DNA from: Bacteroidales bacterium
Lineage (GTDB): Bacteria; Bacteroidota; Bacteroidia; Bacteroidales; P3
Direction: 5' to 3'
NCBI GenBank assembly: GCA_017618625.1
Contig: JAFZTV010000058.1
Location: 25,927 to 89,926, forward strand
DNA length: 64,000 nt
This document shows positions 1 to 7,846 of the stretch, in pieces. The translations under genes and the position numbers were made by a program. Positions within the stretch are counted from its first letter, which is position 1, and each line of letters begins with the position of its first letter. The notes below the pieces were generated by a model. It ran no database searches. It was not told the DNA's origin and saw only the letters and a list, made by a program, of their open reading frames with translations.

Positions 1-1
1 A

Positions 2-1432
2 AACCGGCTGAGGAAATATTTCGGAGACAGCGTGGGAGTGTACCATTCGCGATTCAGCCCAAGCCAGAGGGCAGAGGTGTGGAGTCGCACCTTCAGCGAG
101 GAGCCAGAGAAGCGGTTTAACGTGCTGCTGGGTGCGAGAAGTGCTATATTCCTGCCTTTCAGAGACCTGGGGCTTGTGATAGTTGACGAGGAGCATGACA
201 GCTCGTATAAGCAATATGAGCCTGCACCGCGATACAACTGCCGAGACAGCGCGGTGTATCTGGCGAACCTGTGGAAGGCACGGACGGTGTTGGGGAGTGC
301 GACGCCGAGCATAGAATCGTACTACAACGCACAGACGGGCAAATATGCACTGGTGGAGATGAAACACCGCTACGGAGGGCTTCAGCTGCCAGAGGTGCTG
401 TGTGTAGATATGAAAGACGCCACGCGGAAGAAAGAGGTAACGGGATACTTCTCGAACTTTCTGTCGGAACACATACGTGAGGCGCTGGATAACAAGGAGC
501 AGGTGATACTGTTCCAGAACAGACGCGGATACTCGCTGCGCATAGAGTGCGAGGAATGCCACTGGACGCCGCAATGCCAACACTGCGACGTGTCGCTGGT
601 TTACCACAGGAGTACGAACTCGCTGAGGTGCCACTACTGCGGGTATTCGATAGCGATGCCGACGGAGTGTCCGGTGTGCGGGAACCCCAACCTGAAGACA
701 AAAGGGTTCGGGACGGAACGGATAGAGGACGAGATTGCCCAGCTGTTTCCGTCGGCACGAGTGGCACGCATGGACCTGGACACGACGATGGCAAGGAACC
801 GGCACCTGGAGATAATCACCGACTTCGAAGACCGCAAGACAGACATACTGGTAGGGACGCAGATGGTGACGAAAGGACTGGACTTCGACAACGTGAGCGT
901 GGTGGGCATACTTTCGGCGGACAACTTGATAAACTTCCCGGACTTCAGGTCGTTTGAAAGGAGTTTCCAGCAGATGATGCAGGTGGCGGGCCGAGCAGGC
1001 CGGCACGGGAAACGAGGTAAGGTGATAATACAAACCTACAACCCCTGGCACCAGGCGGTGAGGAACGTGATGGACAACAACTACGCCGAGATGTACAGAA
1101 GCCAGATAACGGAGAGACGAGTGTTCAGATACCCGCCGTTCAGCAAGCTGATAGAGATAACGTTGCGTCACAGAGAACAGGATGTGCTGAACAACGCGTC
1201 AGCGAACTTTGCCTTCCGCCTGAGGGAGAAACTGGATACGAGAGTCATGGGACCGGAATATCCAAGTGTGAGCCGCATCAGAGGGCTTTACATAAAGCGA
1301 GTGATTGTGAGGGTGGAGCCGACGGACAGCATATCGGCTGTAAAACAGATAATAGAGGCGGTCACCGACCAGACGCTGGCCGAGAAGGAGTTCCACTCGG
1401 TGAAGATACACTTCGACGCGGACCCGCAATAA
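2..1432 (+). CDS. priA: Primosomal replication restart helicase PriA (5'-truncated by window edge)
   Basis: The reading frame is already open at base 2 and continues into clear PriA sequence, so the N-terminal DNA-binding domain and Walker A motif lie outside the window; the methionine at base 32 is internal. Visible are the DEEHD helicase box, the GSATPS motif, the cysteine-rich zinc-binding insertion (CEEC, CQHC, CHYC and CPVC pairs), the GTQM motif and the QVAGRAGR helicase motif VI, followed by the C-terminal domain. In the family, PriA reloads the replicative helicase DnaB at stalled forks and D-loops in the cytoplasm. The gene converges on the outer-membrane protein gene at 1493-2278. 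The identification is firm; only the missing start is uncertain. Confidence 0.96.
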   Translation, partial: NRLRKYFGDSVGVYHSRFSPSQRAEVWSRTFSEEPEKRFNVLLGARSAIFLPFRDLGLVIVDEEHDSSYKQYEPAPRYNCRDSAVYLANLWKARTVLGSATPSIESYYNAQTGKYALVEMKHRYGGLQLPEVLCVDMKDATRKKEVTGYFSNFLSEHIREALDNKEQVILFQNRRGYSLRIECEECHWTPQCQHCDVSLVYHRSTNSLRCHYCGYSIAMPTECPVCGNPNLKTKGFGTERIEDEIAQLFPSARVARMDLDTTMARNRHLEIITDFEDRKTDILVGTQMVTKGLDFDNVSVVGILSADNLINFPDFRSFERSFQQMMQVAGRAGRHGKRGKVIIQTYNPWHQAVRNVMDNNYAEMYRSQITERRVFRYPPFSKLIEITLRHREQDVLNNASANFAFRLREKLDTRVMGPEYPSVSRIRGLYIKRVIVRVEPTDSISAVKQIIEAVTDQTLAEKEFHSVKIHFDADPQ

Positions 1433-1439
1433 AAAAAAA

Positions 1440-1478
1440 CGTCGCGACAGATTAGAGTCACGACGCACTATGATTTTT
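1440..1478. terminator. Possible terminator between convergent genes
   Basis: An imperfect inverted repeat (GTCGCGAC paired with GTCACGAC, 7 of 8 positions) lies just after the priA stop and is followed by a T-rich stretch. It sits between two convergent genes, where a terminator is expected. The stem is short, so confidence is low. Confidence 0.4.
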
Positions 1479-1492
1479 CTTTTAGAGCAAGA

Positions 1493-2278
1493 CTATCTAC
1501 GGCCGCGGTAGCGGGCTTTTTCGTGGATGGGGATGTAGTAGCCGAAGGAGAGCATGTAGGTCATGTTGTTGCCTCCGGGTACGGTTACATCCATCTTCTC
1601 GTCGCCCGTCACCTGCTGTTCTATGATGTGCAAGGCGTCATCCTCGGGGGCGATGGGCACAAAGCCGAAGTCGAAGATGAAGTCGAGCATGAACTGACGG
1701 TAGTGGTAGCCGAGAGCGACAATGGCGTCGGCATCGAAACGGCGGATATAGGAGAATGCCTTGCGAGGGGCATAGTCGTTAATGGAGAAGTTGTCGTAGT
1801 TGGCGTTGGCGTGAGGGTTGTAGGGGGAGACGATACGGTTGCGGTAGGTGCCGAAGAGACCGGCGCTGAAGGCGGGACCGAACATGAAGTTGATGTAGTG
1901 GCCGGCGCGCTTGACGGGTATCTCGTACTTGAAGCCGAGAAGGATGGGTATCTGAGCGTAGTAGGTATGGTAGTAGGACTCGCGGATGGTGAGGTTGTTG
2001 TCCTCGTTGATAAGTTCCTGGAGGTTGCCGCCGCTGCGACGGAAGTTGACACCGAACTGAAGGTAGAGGTTGGTGTTCCAAGCAATCTTGGCGTTCTCAA
2101 AGCCGTAGTCGACAAATATTCCTGCGGCACCGCCGAAGACGGGGGAGACGGAGGAAATGTCGTCAAATATATGAGATGCACCGGCTCCCACTCTGAAACC
2201 GTAGCGGGCCCATTGGGCCTGTAAGGAGAGGCTTGCGATGAGGAGCAGTGCCGCTGTCAGTATTATTCGCTTCATCAA
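1493..2278 (-). CDS. Outer-membrane beta-barrel protein (PorT/OmpA-like fold)
   Basis: This 261-residue protein starts with a hydrophobic signal peptide ending in SLQAQ and continues as alternating aromatic and polar strands with glycine turns, ending in an aromatic-rich final strand before a basic tail (ARYRGRR). That pattern fits the small outer-membrane beta-barrel family common in Bacteroidota (PF13568 type). Several of these are accessory to gliding or type IX secretion, but nothing here fixes a function. A minus-strand -7 box (2325-2332) lies about 50 bp upstream. Two start methionines are adjacent; the first is used. It is likely monocistronic. Confidence 0.75.
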   Translation of the reverse strand: MMKRIILTAALLLIASLSLQAQWARYGFRVGAGASHIFDDISSVSPVFGGAAGIFVDYGFENAKIAWNTNLYLQFGVNFRRSGGNLQELINEDNNLTIRESYYHTYYAQIPILLGFKYEIPVKRAGHYINFMFGPAFSAGLFGTYRNRIVSPYNPHANANYDNFSINDYAPRKAFSYIRRFDADAIVALGYHYRQFMLDFIFDFGFVPIAPEDDALHIIEQQVTGDEKMDVTVPGGNNMTYMLSFGYYIPIHEKARYRGRR

Positions 2279-2324
2279 AAAATGTTACTGTTTGAAGTGT
2301 ATATAGTGCGCTTATAATGAACCG

Positions 2325-2332
2325 CAAAGTTA
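2325..2332 (-). promoter_or_regulatory. Bacteroidota -7 promoter box
   Basis: On the minus strand the sequence reads TAACTTTG, matching the TAnnTTTG -7 box used by the Bacteroidota primary sigma factor. It lies about 50 bp upstream of the barrel protein start at 2278. No convincing -33 TTTG was found at the usual spacing. Confidence 0.55.
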
Positions 2333-2410
2333 CAAATTAAAACGCAAAGTGTGTAATTTTTCGCAAACTATTTTTTCAAGAGGCGCAAAACCATACTATA
2401 AAACAACTAG

Positions 2411-4615
2411 TTACAATTTACGTAATATAAAGTCGGTCATGAGCTGATAGAGGTTCAAGCGAGTGTTTCCACCATAGATGGAGTGGTTTTTGTTGGGGTA
2501 GAGACGGAATTCGAACTGTTTGCCTGCACGCTCCAAAGCGGAAAGCATGTCGAGTGAGTTCTGGACGTGGACATTGTCGTCGCCGGTGCCGTGAATGAGA
2601 AGGTAATTACCCGAGAGGCGTTCGGCGAAGTTGAGCGGGGAATTGTCGTCGTAGCCCTTGGCGTTGCCTTCGGGGAGAGCGAGGAAACGCTCGGTGTAGA
2701 TGTTGTCGTAGTAGCGCCAAGTGATGACGGGAGCGACGGCGATGGCGGCCTTGAAGACGTCGTTGCCTTTGAGGATGGCGAGCGATGAGAGGTAGCCGCC
2801 GAAGCTCCAACCCCAGATGCCTATACGGTCGGCATCGACCCAGGGCTGTTTGCCAAACCAGCGGGCAGCCTCGATGGCGTCTTCGCACTCCATGTGACCG
2901 AGGTCACGGTAGGTCTGTTTCTTGAATTCGGCACCACGGCCACCCGTGCCGCGGCCGTCGAAGCAGACGACGACGTAGCCCTTGTCGGCGAGCATGTGGT
3001 ACCAGTAGTAGTCGGAGTAGCCGTAGCTGTTGGTGACCTGCTGGTTGCCCGGGCCGCCATAGACGTAGAAGAGGACAGGATATTTCTTGCTCTCGCTGAA
3101 GTCGGCGGGTTTTATGACGTAGTAGTTAAGGTCGGTGCCAGTGGAGGTGGAGAAGGAGTCGAACTGCTTGCGGAGGGTGCCGTAGTCGGCCATCTGCTGC
3201 TGAAGACGGGCGTTGTCAACCAGAGTCTTGACGAGCTTGCCCTTGGCGTTGTAGAGAGAATAGACGGGAGCGGCGTTGGCGTTGCTGTAAACGGTGATGT
3301 AGTATTTGCAGCCTTTGCTGAACATGGCGCTGTAGGTGCCGAGGCCGCTGTGGTTGAGGCAGACTTTCTTCTTGGCCTTGAAGTCGATTTTGTAGAGGTC
3401 GGTGTTGACGGGGCTGCTCTCGTGGGAGGTGAAATAGACGGTCTGGGACTTCTCGTCGATGCCGCAGACGGCTTTGACTTCGAAGGAGCCGGAGGTGAGC
3501 TGGCGAAGGAGCTTGCCGTCGAGGCCGTAGAGGTAGATGTGGCGGAAGCCGTCGCGCTCGCTGGTGATGATGAAGGACTTGCCGTCGTTGAGGAACTGCC
3601 AGGTGTCGGGCACCTCGACATAGGCACGGTCGGTCTCGTCGTAGATGACCTTCATGCCATTGTCGTTCATGTTGGCCGAAGCGGTGTTGAGGGTGAGAAT
3701 CTGCATGTGCGACTGCAGACGGTTCATGCGCATGACAGCGAGAACCTCGGGGTTCGTGGTCCACTGGAAGCGCGGGAGATACTCCCACTCAGAGCCTTCG
3801 GCGGCGACGGCATTGACCTTATCACCGCCAAGCATGGGATAGAGCGTTTTTTTTGTTTCGAGGTTGTAGATGCGTATCTCGACCTTGGAGTTGTCCTCGC
3901 CCGCCTTGGGGTATTTGTACTTGTAGTTTTCGGGATAGAGGTCGCCCCACATCTGCATGGTGTATTCGCGGACCTGGGACTCGTCGAAACGATAATAGGC
4001 GATGCGCTTGGAGTCGGGACTCCAGGCGAAGCCTTTGGTTATGGCGAACTCCTCTTCGTAAACCCAGTCGGTGGTGCCGTAGATTATCTCGTTAAGCTTG
4101 CCGTCGGTGGTTATGGGGTGCTCGTCGAGGGAGGCGAGGTCCATCCAGTAGAGGTTGTTGTCGCGGACGTAGGCGACCTTGGTGCCGTCGGGAGAGAAGG
4201 TGGTGAGACGCTGCTTACCGCCGTCCGTTATGCAGCGCAGGGAGGCTTTGTCGCGGTCGTAAACATGATAGGTGGAGAGGCCGCTGTGGCGATAGATGGG
4301 CTCGAACTCGGACTCGAGAAGGATGAGGCGCTCGTTGTCGGAGAACTCGTAGCCTTCAACGGCAGGGATGCCGGAGAGGGATGAGAAGTCAACGATGGTG
4401 GACTCCTTCTGGCCGGAGGAGTAGCTGTAACAGTCGATGCCCGAGCGTGAGAGCACGGTGTAGTGCTCGCCGTCGTTCATGGAGCGGATGTTGGATATGC
4501 CTTCGGGACGGAAGGTGCCGTTCTGCCAGATGTCCTCAAGGGATATCGGTTTTGACTGAGCCAAGATAGTCGATGCCAATGCCATAAAAGCAAGCAGGAT
4601 AAAGGATTTTTTCAT
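2411..4615 (-). CDS. Dipeptidyl peptidase IV (S9B family), exported
   Basis: The 734-residue protein has a signal peptide (ending STILAQ), an N-terminal eight-bladed beta-propeller region and a C-terminal alpha/beta hydrolase. The catalytic serine is in GWSFGG (Ser604), with the predicted Asp680 (GDDNVH) and His711 (NKNHS) completing the triad. The double-glutamate motif in DWVYEEEF, which anchors the substrate amino terminus in true DPP-IV enzymes, is present. The enzyme releases X-Pro or X-Ala dipeptides from peptides in the periplasm or at the surface, consistent with amino-acid fermentation. It starts only about 20 bp downstream of the terminator that follows tRNA-Ser, so it either has its own unrecognised promoter or depends on readthrough from the tRNA promoter. 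Confidence 0.93.
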   Translation of the reverse strand: MKKSFILLAFMALASTILAQSKPISLEDIWQNGTFRPEGISNIRSMNDGEHYTVLSRSGIDCYSYSSGQKESTIVDFSSLSGIPAVEGYEFSDNERLILLESEFEPIYRHSGLSTYHVYDRDKASLRCITDGGKQRLTTFSPDGTKVAYVRDNNLYWMDLASLDEHPITTDGKLNEIIYGTTDWVYEEEFAITKGFAWSPDSKRIAYYRFDESQVREYTMQMWGDLYPENYKYKYPKAGEDNSKVEIRIYNLETKKTLYPMLGGDKVNAVAAEGSEWEYLPRFQWTTNPEVLAVMRMNRLQSHMQILTLNTASANMNDNGMKVIYDETDRAYVEVPDTWQFLNDGKSFIITSERDGFRHIYLYGLDGKLLRQLTSGSFEVKAVCGIDEKSQTVYFTSHESSPVNTDLYKIDFKAKKKVCLNHSGLGTYSAMFSKGCKYYITVYSNANAAPVYSLYNAKGKLVKTLVDNARLQQQMADYGTLRKQFDSFSTSTGTDLNYYVIKPADFSESKKYPVLFYVYGGPGNQQVTNSYGYSDYYWYHMLADKGYVVVCFDGRGTGGRGAEFKKQTYRDLGHMECEDAIEAARWFGKQPWVDADRIGIWGWSFGGYLSSLAILKGNDVFKAAIAVAPVITWRYYDNIYTERFLALPEGNAKGYDDNSPLNFAERLSGNYLLIHGTGDDNVHVQNSLDMLSALERAGKQFEFRLYPNKNHSIYGGNTRLNLYQLMTDFILRKL

Positions 4616-4633
4616 AATGAAGAGTTGTTGTTT

Positions 4634-4673
4634 TTTCTAAGAGAAAACCCCAACCGACAAAGTCAGTTGGGGT
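4634..4673 (-). terminator. Intrinsic terminator downstream of tRNA-Ser
   Basis: An 8-bp stem (ACCCCAAC with GTTGGGGT), extended inward by a GAC/GTC pair, is followed on the minus strand by a T-rich run. It lies directly after the tRNA-Ser 3' end and just before the DPP-IV gene, so it could both terminate the tRNA and attenuate readthrough. Confidence 0.7.
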
Positions 4674-4676
4674 CGG

Positions 4677-4764
4677 CGGAGAGAAAGGGATTCGAACCCT
4701 TGGACCCCAAAAAGAGGTCAACGGTTTTCGAGACCGCCCCGTTCGACCACTCCGGCATCTCTCC
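4677..4764 (-). tRNA. tRNA-Ser (anticodon CGA)
   Basis: The minus strand gives an 88-nt class II tRNA. The acceptor stem GGAGAGA pairs with TCTCTCC, the T loop is the canonical GGTTCGAATCC, and a long variable arm (GACC...GGGTC) marks serine. The seven-base anticodon loop CTCGAAA contains anticodon CGA, which reads UCG. The discriminator base is G and CCA is not encoded. A -7 box lies at 4822-4829 and a terminator at 4634-4673. Confidence 0.96.
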
Positions 4765-4821
4765 GTATTTTCAGCACTTTAAGGGAATCGGGGAAGGACT
4801 CCCTTGTCTCGAAAACGGTTG

Positions 4822-4829
4822 CAAAGATA
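4822..4829 (-). promoter_or_regulatory. -7 promoter box for tRNA-Ser
   Basis: The minus strand reads TATCTTTG, matching TAnnTTTG, about 58 bp upstream of the tRNA 5' end. It may also supply readthrough transcription for the DPP-IV gene. Confidence 0.6.
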
Positions 4830-4980
4830 CAACATTTTTTGAATAACGCAATATTTTATTGTGATATGATATTAACAACTGCGCGCAACGAGGCAGTACA
4901 GATTTGGCACAATAATATTTAAGGTAATGTTATTTCAACTTGAAAACGCGAACCCATAAACGAGTAGAAACTGTAAAAAA

Positions 4981-5189
4981 AAACGCTACATTTTTTTTCG
5001 AAAGCCAAAGACTTAGCAATGAACGAATTAACCTTTTTCAAGCTTACAAAAAAGGGCAAAAATAGCACTTGTAACAATCTATAAAACAATGGAATAAATC
5101 TACAGGTTTTGCTCACCTTTTGCTGAACTATTGCTCACCTTTTGGGTTAAGCCAAGGAAAGAACCACTATGGTACGGCATCGGGCCAAC
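4981..5189. repeat. Dispersed repeat, copy A (about 200 bp)
   Basis: This non-coding stretch aligns by eye with 31090-31305. Both contain a T-run followed by CGA and an AAAG..CTTA segment, then GGCAAAAATAG, then TACAG(g/a)TTTTGCTCACCTT, TTTTGCTGAACTATTG and a GGGTT(a/g)AGCC end, in the same order. Both copies then run into 11-bp-period arrays. No ORF with coding character was seen. The function is unknown; it could be a remnant of a mobile or recombinogenic element or a structured RNA. Confidence 0.7.
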
Positions 5190-5354
5190 GGAGGAATAAC
5201 CGAGGGCCAACGGTGGAATAACCGAGGGCCAACGAGGGGAGAACCGAGGGCAGAGCGAGGAGCAACCGAGGTATAAAAGAAGGTCAACCGAGGGCCAATG
5301 GTGGAACAAGCGAGGGCAGATCGAGGAGCAAGCGAGGGCCAACCGTGAGGCCGA
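5168..5354. repeat. 11-bp tandem array A (17 degenerate units)
   Basis: From 5168 to 5354 the sequence divides into exactly 17 consecutive 11-mers with no phase slip. Examples are CGAGGGCCAAC (exact at 5201, 5223 and 5333), GGTGGAATAAC, CGAGGGCAGAG and CGAGGAGCAAC. Eleven is not a multiple of three, so minus-strand ORFs across it are 11-residue repeats in whatever frame is read and are unlikely to be genes. The array lies between dispersed repeat copy A and the barrel-protein gene at 5435. Confidence 0.92.
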
Positions 5355-5434
5355 TGCGGGAAGGGCAAAAACGGAGCGAACACAATAAAACGGAGCAGAG
5401 AACGTTAAATAAGTTTAGGTGTACAGATTCGGCA

Positions 5435-6043
5435 ATGAAACGCTTCATATTAACTTTAATAGCATGCTTTGTTGTGGCCACAGCTGCGGGACAGAGGTTT
5501 GACGGTGCTATATTCGTGGGCATCAACCTGGGGCAGATTGACGGCGACAACTCGGGGAAATACACCCATTTCGGCATGCACGGAGCGGTGCAGACCTCGT
5601 TTGCACTGGGGAAGAACTTGGAGTCGCCGTGGAGGATGATTGTGGAGATAGGCGTGACCGAGAAGGGCGCGAACAAGGCCAACACGACGATAAAGACGAA
5701 CCTGCTGTATGTGGAGGTGCCTATAATGGCGAGCTACAGCTTTCTGGACGGGAAGCTGAGGCTAGGAGCCGGAGTGGCGCCCGCGATACTTGCCAAGGCG
5801 AAGGTGACAGACGCCAAGATGGACGACCCGGAGGCCGCAAAGGCCTACAGGAGGATGGACTGGCTTCCGCTGTGCGCGGAGGTGTCGTATTTCTTCGGCG
5901 GCCACTGGGGAGTGAACTTCAGGTTCAACGCATCGATGGTGTCGATAATGGACAATCCGTCGAAGGGGACATACAGGATATTCAGGGCGAACAAGGGAGC
6001 ATTTAACAACTACATAAGCTTCAACGTGGGATTCAGGTTTTAA
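5435..6043 (+). CDS. Small outer-membrane beta-barrel protein
   Basis: I place the start at the ATG at 5435 because a clean signal peptide follows (MKRFILTLIACFVVATAAGQ); an upstream in-frame start would run through the repeat array. The mature protein has about 180 residues, with alternating beta strands and a terminal FNVGFRF, typical of Bacteroidota outer-membrane barrels (PF13568 type). Function is not known. It lies 20 bp upstream of the Nif3-family gene and may share its transcript. No clear -7 box was found. Confidence 0.72.
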   Translation: MKRFILTLIACFVVATAAGQRFDGAIFVGINLGQIDGDNSGKYTHFGMHGAVQTSFALGKNLESPWRMIVEIGVTEKGANKANTTIKTNLLYVEVPIMASYSFLDGKLRLGAGVAPAILAKAKVTDAKMDDPEAAKAYRRMDWLPLCAEVSYFFGGHWGVNFRFNASMVSIMDNPSKGTYRIFRANKGAFNNYISFNVGFRF

Positions 6044-6063
6044 CGGAAAGACGACAATTAGAA

Positions 6064-6843
6064 ATGAAAATACAGGAAGTAATCGATTATCTGAACGAGA
6101 TATACCCGCTGCGGCTGCAGGAGTCGTATGACAACGCCGGGCACAAGGTGGGAGACGCAACGAAGGAACTGACGGGAGCGCTGGTGGCGCTAGACGTGAC
6201 AAACGAGGTGATAGAGGAGGCCTGCGAGCTGGGATACAACCTGATTGTGAGCCACCACCCGATGATATTCGGAGGGCTGAAAAGCCTTGTGCCGACGACC
6301 GAGCAGACGCGGATGCTGGAGAAGCTGATAAAGAGGGACATGTGCGTTTACTCGGCACATACGAACCTGGACAACTTGAAGGGCGGAGTGAGCTACATAC
6401 TGGCCGAAAAACTGGGGCTGAAGAATGTGAGCACGCTGCGACCGATTGACGAGGAAGGGATGGGAGGCGGAGCCATAGGCGAGACAACGGAAGAGAAAGA
6501 CTACGAGACATTTATGGCGGAGGTGAAGGAGACGCTGGGGCTGACCGTGGTGAAATGCTCGAAGGAGAGGCCGACGAGAGTGAAGCGGGTGGCTGTGTGC
6601 GGAGGCTCGGGGTCGTTCATGATAGACGACGCGGCAGCGAAAGGGGCAGACCTGTATATGACGGCGGACCTGAAATACCACGACTACCAAAAGGCAGTAG
6701 GTATGGTTTCGCTGGCGGACATAGGGCACTATGAGAGCGAACAATTCGCACAAGAATTGATTTACAACGACATTATTAAAAAATTTAGTAACTTTGCGTG
6801 CCGAATTACGAAGGCGAAAACGAGTTACGCAGTCTATATATAA
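6064..6843 (+). CDS. Nif3-like dinuclear metal-centre protein (YbgI/YqfO family)
   Basis: The 259-residue sequence has the Nif3/DUF34 hallmarks: an N-terminal QESYDNAG, the metal-binding SHHPMIFGG, SAHTNLDN, and a C-terminal DIGHYESE segment with a metal-ligand histidine and glutamate. It corresponds to the short form without the central insert found in longer relatives. The family binds two metal ions and is often labelled GTP cyclohydrolase type 2, but its physiological reaction is unsettled. In Bacteroidota it is usually followed by the zinc-ribbon coiled-coil gene, as here (6911), suggesting a shared role. Confidence 0.93.
   Translation: MKIQEVIDYLNEIYPLRLQESYDNAGHKVGDATKELTGALVALDVTNEVIEEACELGYNLIVSHHPMIFGGLKSLVPTTEQTRMLEKLIKRDMCVYSAHTNLDNLKGGVSYILAEKLGLKNVSTLRPIDEEGMGGGAIGETTEEKDYETFMAEVKETLGLTVVKCSKERPTRVKRVAVCGGSGSFMIDDAAAKGADLYMTADLKYHDYQKAVGMVSLADIGHYESEQFAQELIYNDIIKKFSNFACRITKAKTSYAVYI
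6789..6796 (+). promoter_or_regulatory. Possible intragenic -7 box
   Basis: TAACTTTG lies inside the 3' end of the Nif3 gene, about 115 bp before the zinc-ribbon gene start. It could drive that gene separately, but it also encodes conserved Nif3 residues and may be coincidental. Confidence 0.3.
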
Positions 6844-6910
6844 TTGTAGTTCAAAAGAATAGAGCGCAGTCAAAGAGATTATAAACATAATAAAAAACAT
6901 ATAACAGACA

Positions 6911-7735
6911 ATGGCAAAGAAAGTATCAACAAGCAAGTCGGCTAAAGAGAACACTCCGGCACAGGAGATTGTGAGACTTGACATCGATGAAAAAGTGGAA
7001 CAGAGGCTGTTAGCGCTGTACACCTTGCAGTCGGTTGACTCAAAGATTGACAAGATAAAGATTATCCGTGGCGAACTGCCGCAGGCCATAGAAGACCTGG
7101 AGGACGAGATTGCCGGTCTGGAAACGCGCATATCGAACCTGACAGCGACGATAAAAGAGACGGAAAGCGCGATAGCCACTCGCAAAAACGAGATAGCGGA
7201 ACACGAGTCCATACTGAAAGAGAACGAGAAAAAGATGGACAACGTGCGCAACAACCGCGAATATGAATCGCTGAACAAAGAGGTTGAATTCCAGCACCTT
7301 GAAATACAACTCTGCGAGAGACGCAACAAAGAGGCGAACGCGAAGATAGCGGAACTGAAACAGCACATAGAGGCCGCAAAACACCTGCTGGAAGGCAGAA
7401 ACGCCGACCTGCAGACAAAGAAGGAAGAACTGGGCGACATAATTAAAGAGACCGAGAAAGACGAAGAGCGGCTAATGAAGAAATCGAAAGAGCAGGAGCA
7501 GTTTATCGAAGAGCACTACCTCACGGCATACAAGCGCATCCGCAAAGCAGCGCACAACGGGCTGGCAGTGGTGCCGATAGACAGAGACGCGTGCGGAGGA
7601 TGCTTCAGCAAGATACCGCCGCAGCGCCAGACCGAGATAAAGATGCACAAGAAGGTAATAGTGTGCGAATACTGCGGACGCATACTGGTTGACGACAACA
7701 TAGCCAACCGAGTGGAAGCAGCGCTGGAGAAATAG
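6911..7735 (+). CDS. C4-type zinc-ribbon coiled-coil protein (CT398/DUF164 family)
   Basis: The 274-residue protein has a basic, disordered N-terminus, then about 150 residues of heptad-rich coiled coil (roughly 35-200), and a C-terminal zinc ribbon with cysteine pairs in CGGC and CEYC. This matches the CT398/HP0958 family, long coiled-coil hairpins with a zinc knuckle that bind proteins or RNA. It follows the Nif3 gene by 67 bp, the usual neighbour in this phylum. The biochemical role is not established from sequence. Confidence 0.88.
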   Translation: MAKKVSTSKSAKENTPAQEIVRLDIDEKVEQRLLALYTLQSVDSKIDKIKIIRGELPQAIEDLEDEIAGLETRISNLTATIKETESAIATRKNEIAEHESILKENEKKMDNVRNNREYESLNKEVEFQHLEIQLCERRNKEANAKIAELKQHIEAAKHLLEGRNADLQTKKEELGDIIKETEKDEERLMKKSKEQEQFIEEHYLTAYKRIRKAAHNGLAVVPIDRDACGGCFSKIPPQRQTEIKMHKKVIVCEYCGRILVDDNIANRVEAALEK

Positions 7736-7846
7736 TTTCAAGTTTCAAGTTTTGAGTTTTGAGCGGATAAGTGCGTTTGAAAATTAAAGCACTCAAACCT
7801 TCAAACGATTCAACATTTCAATATTAAACATTCAACCATTTCTAGA

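Noticed and set aside
2894..4384. Plus-strand 496-residue ORF antisense to the DPP-IV gene
   Set aside because: Its composition (very high Val, Gly, Glu, Ala) is the mirror of the real minus-strand gene, which has catalytic motifs.
5168..5354. CRISPR array
   Set aside because: Units are contiguous 11-mers without unique spacers of 30 bp or more, and no cas gene is present.
5100..5383. Minus-strand ORFs of about 80 residues through array A
   Set aside because: They consist of 11-residue repeats forced by the 11-bp period, have no signal peptide or domain, and two overlapping frames look equally open.
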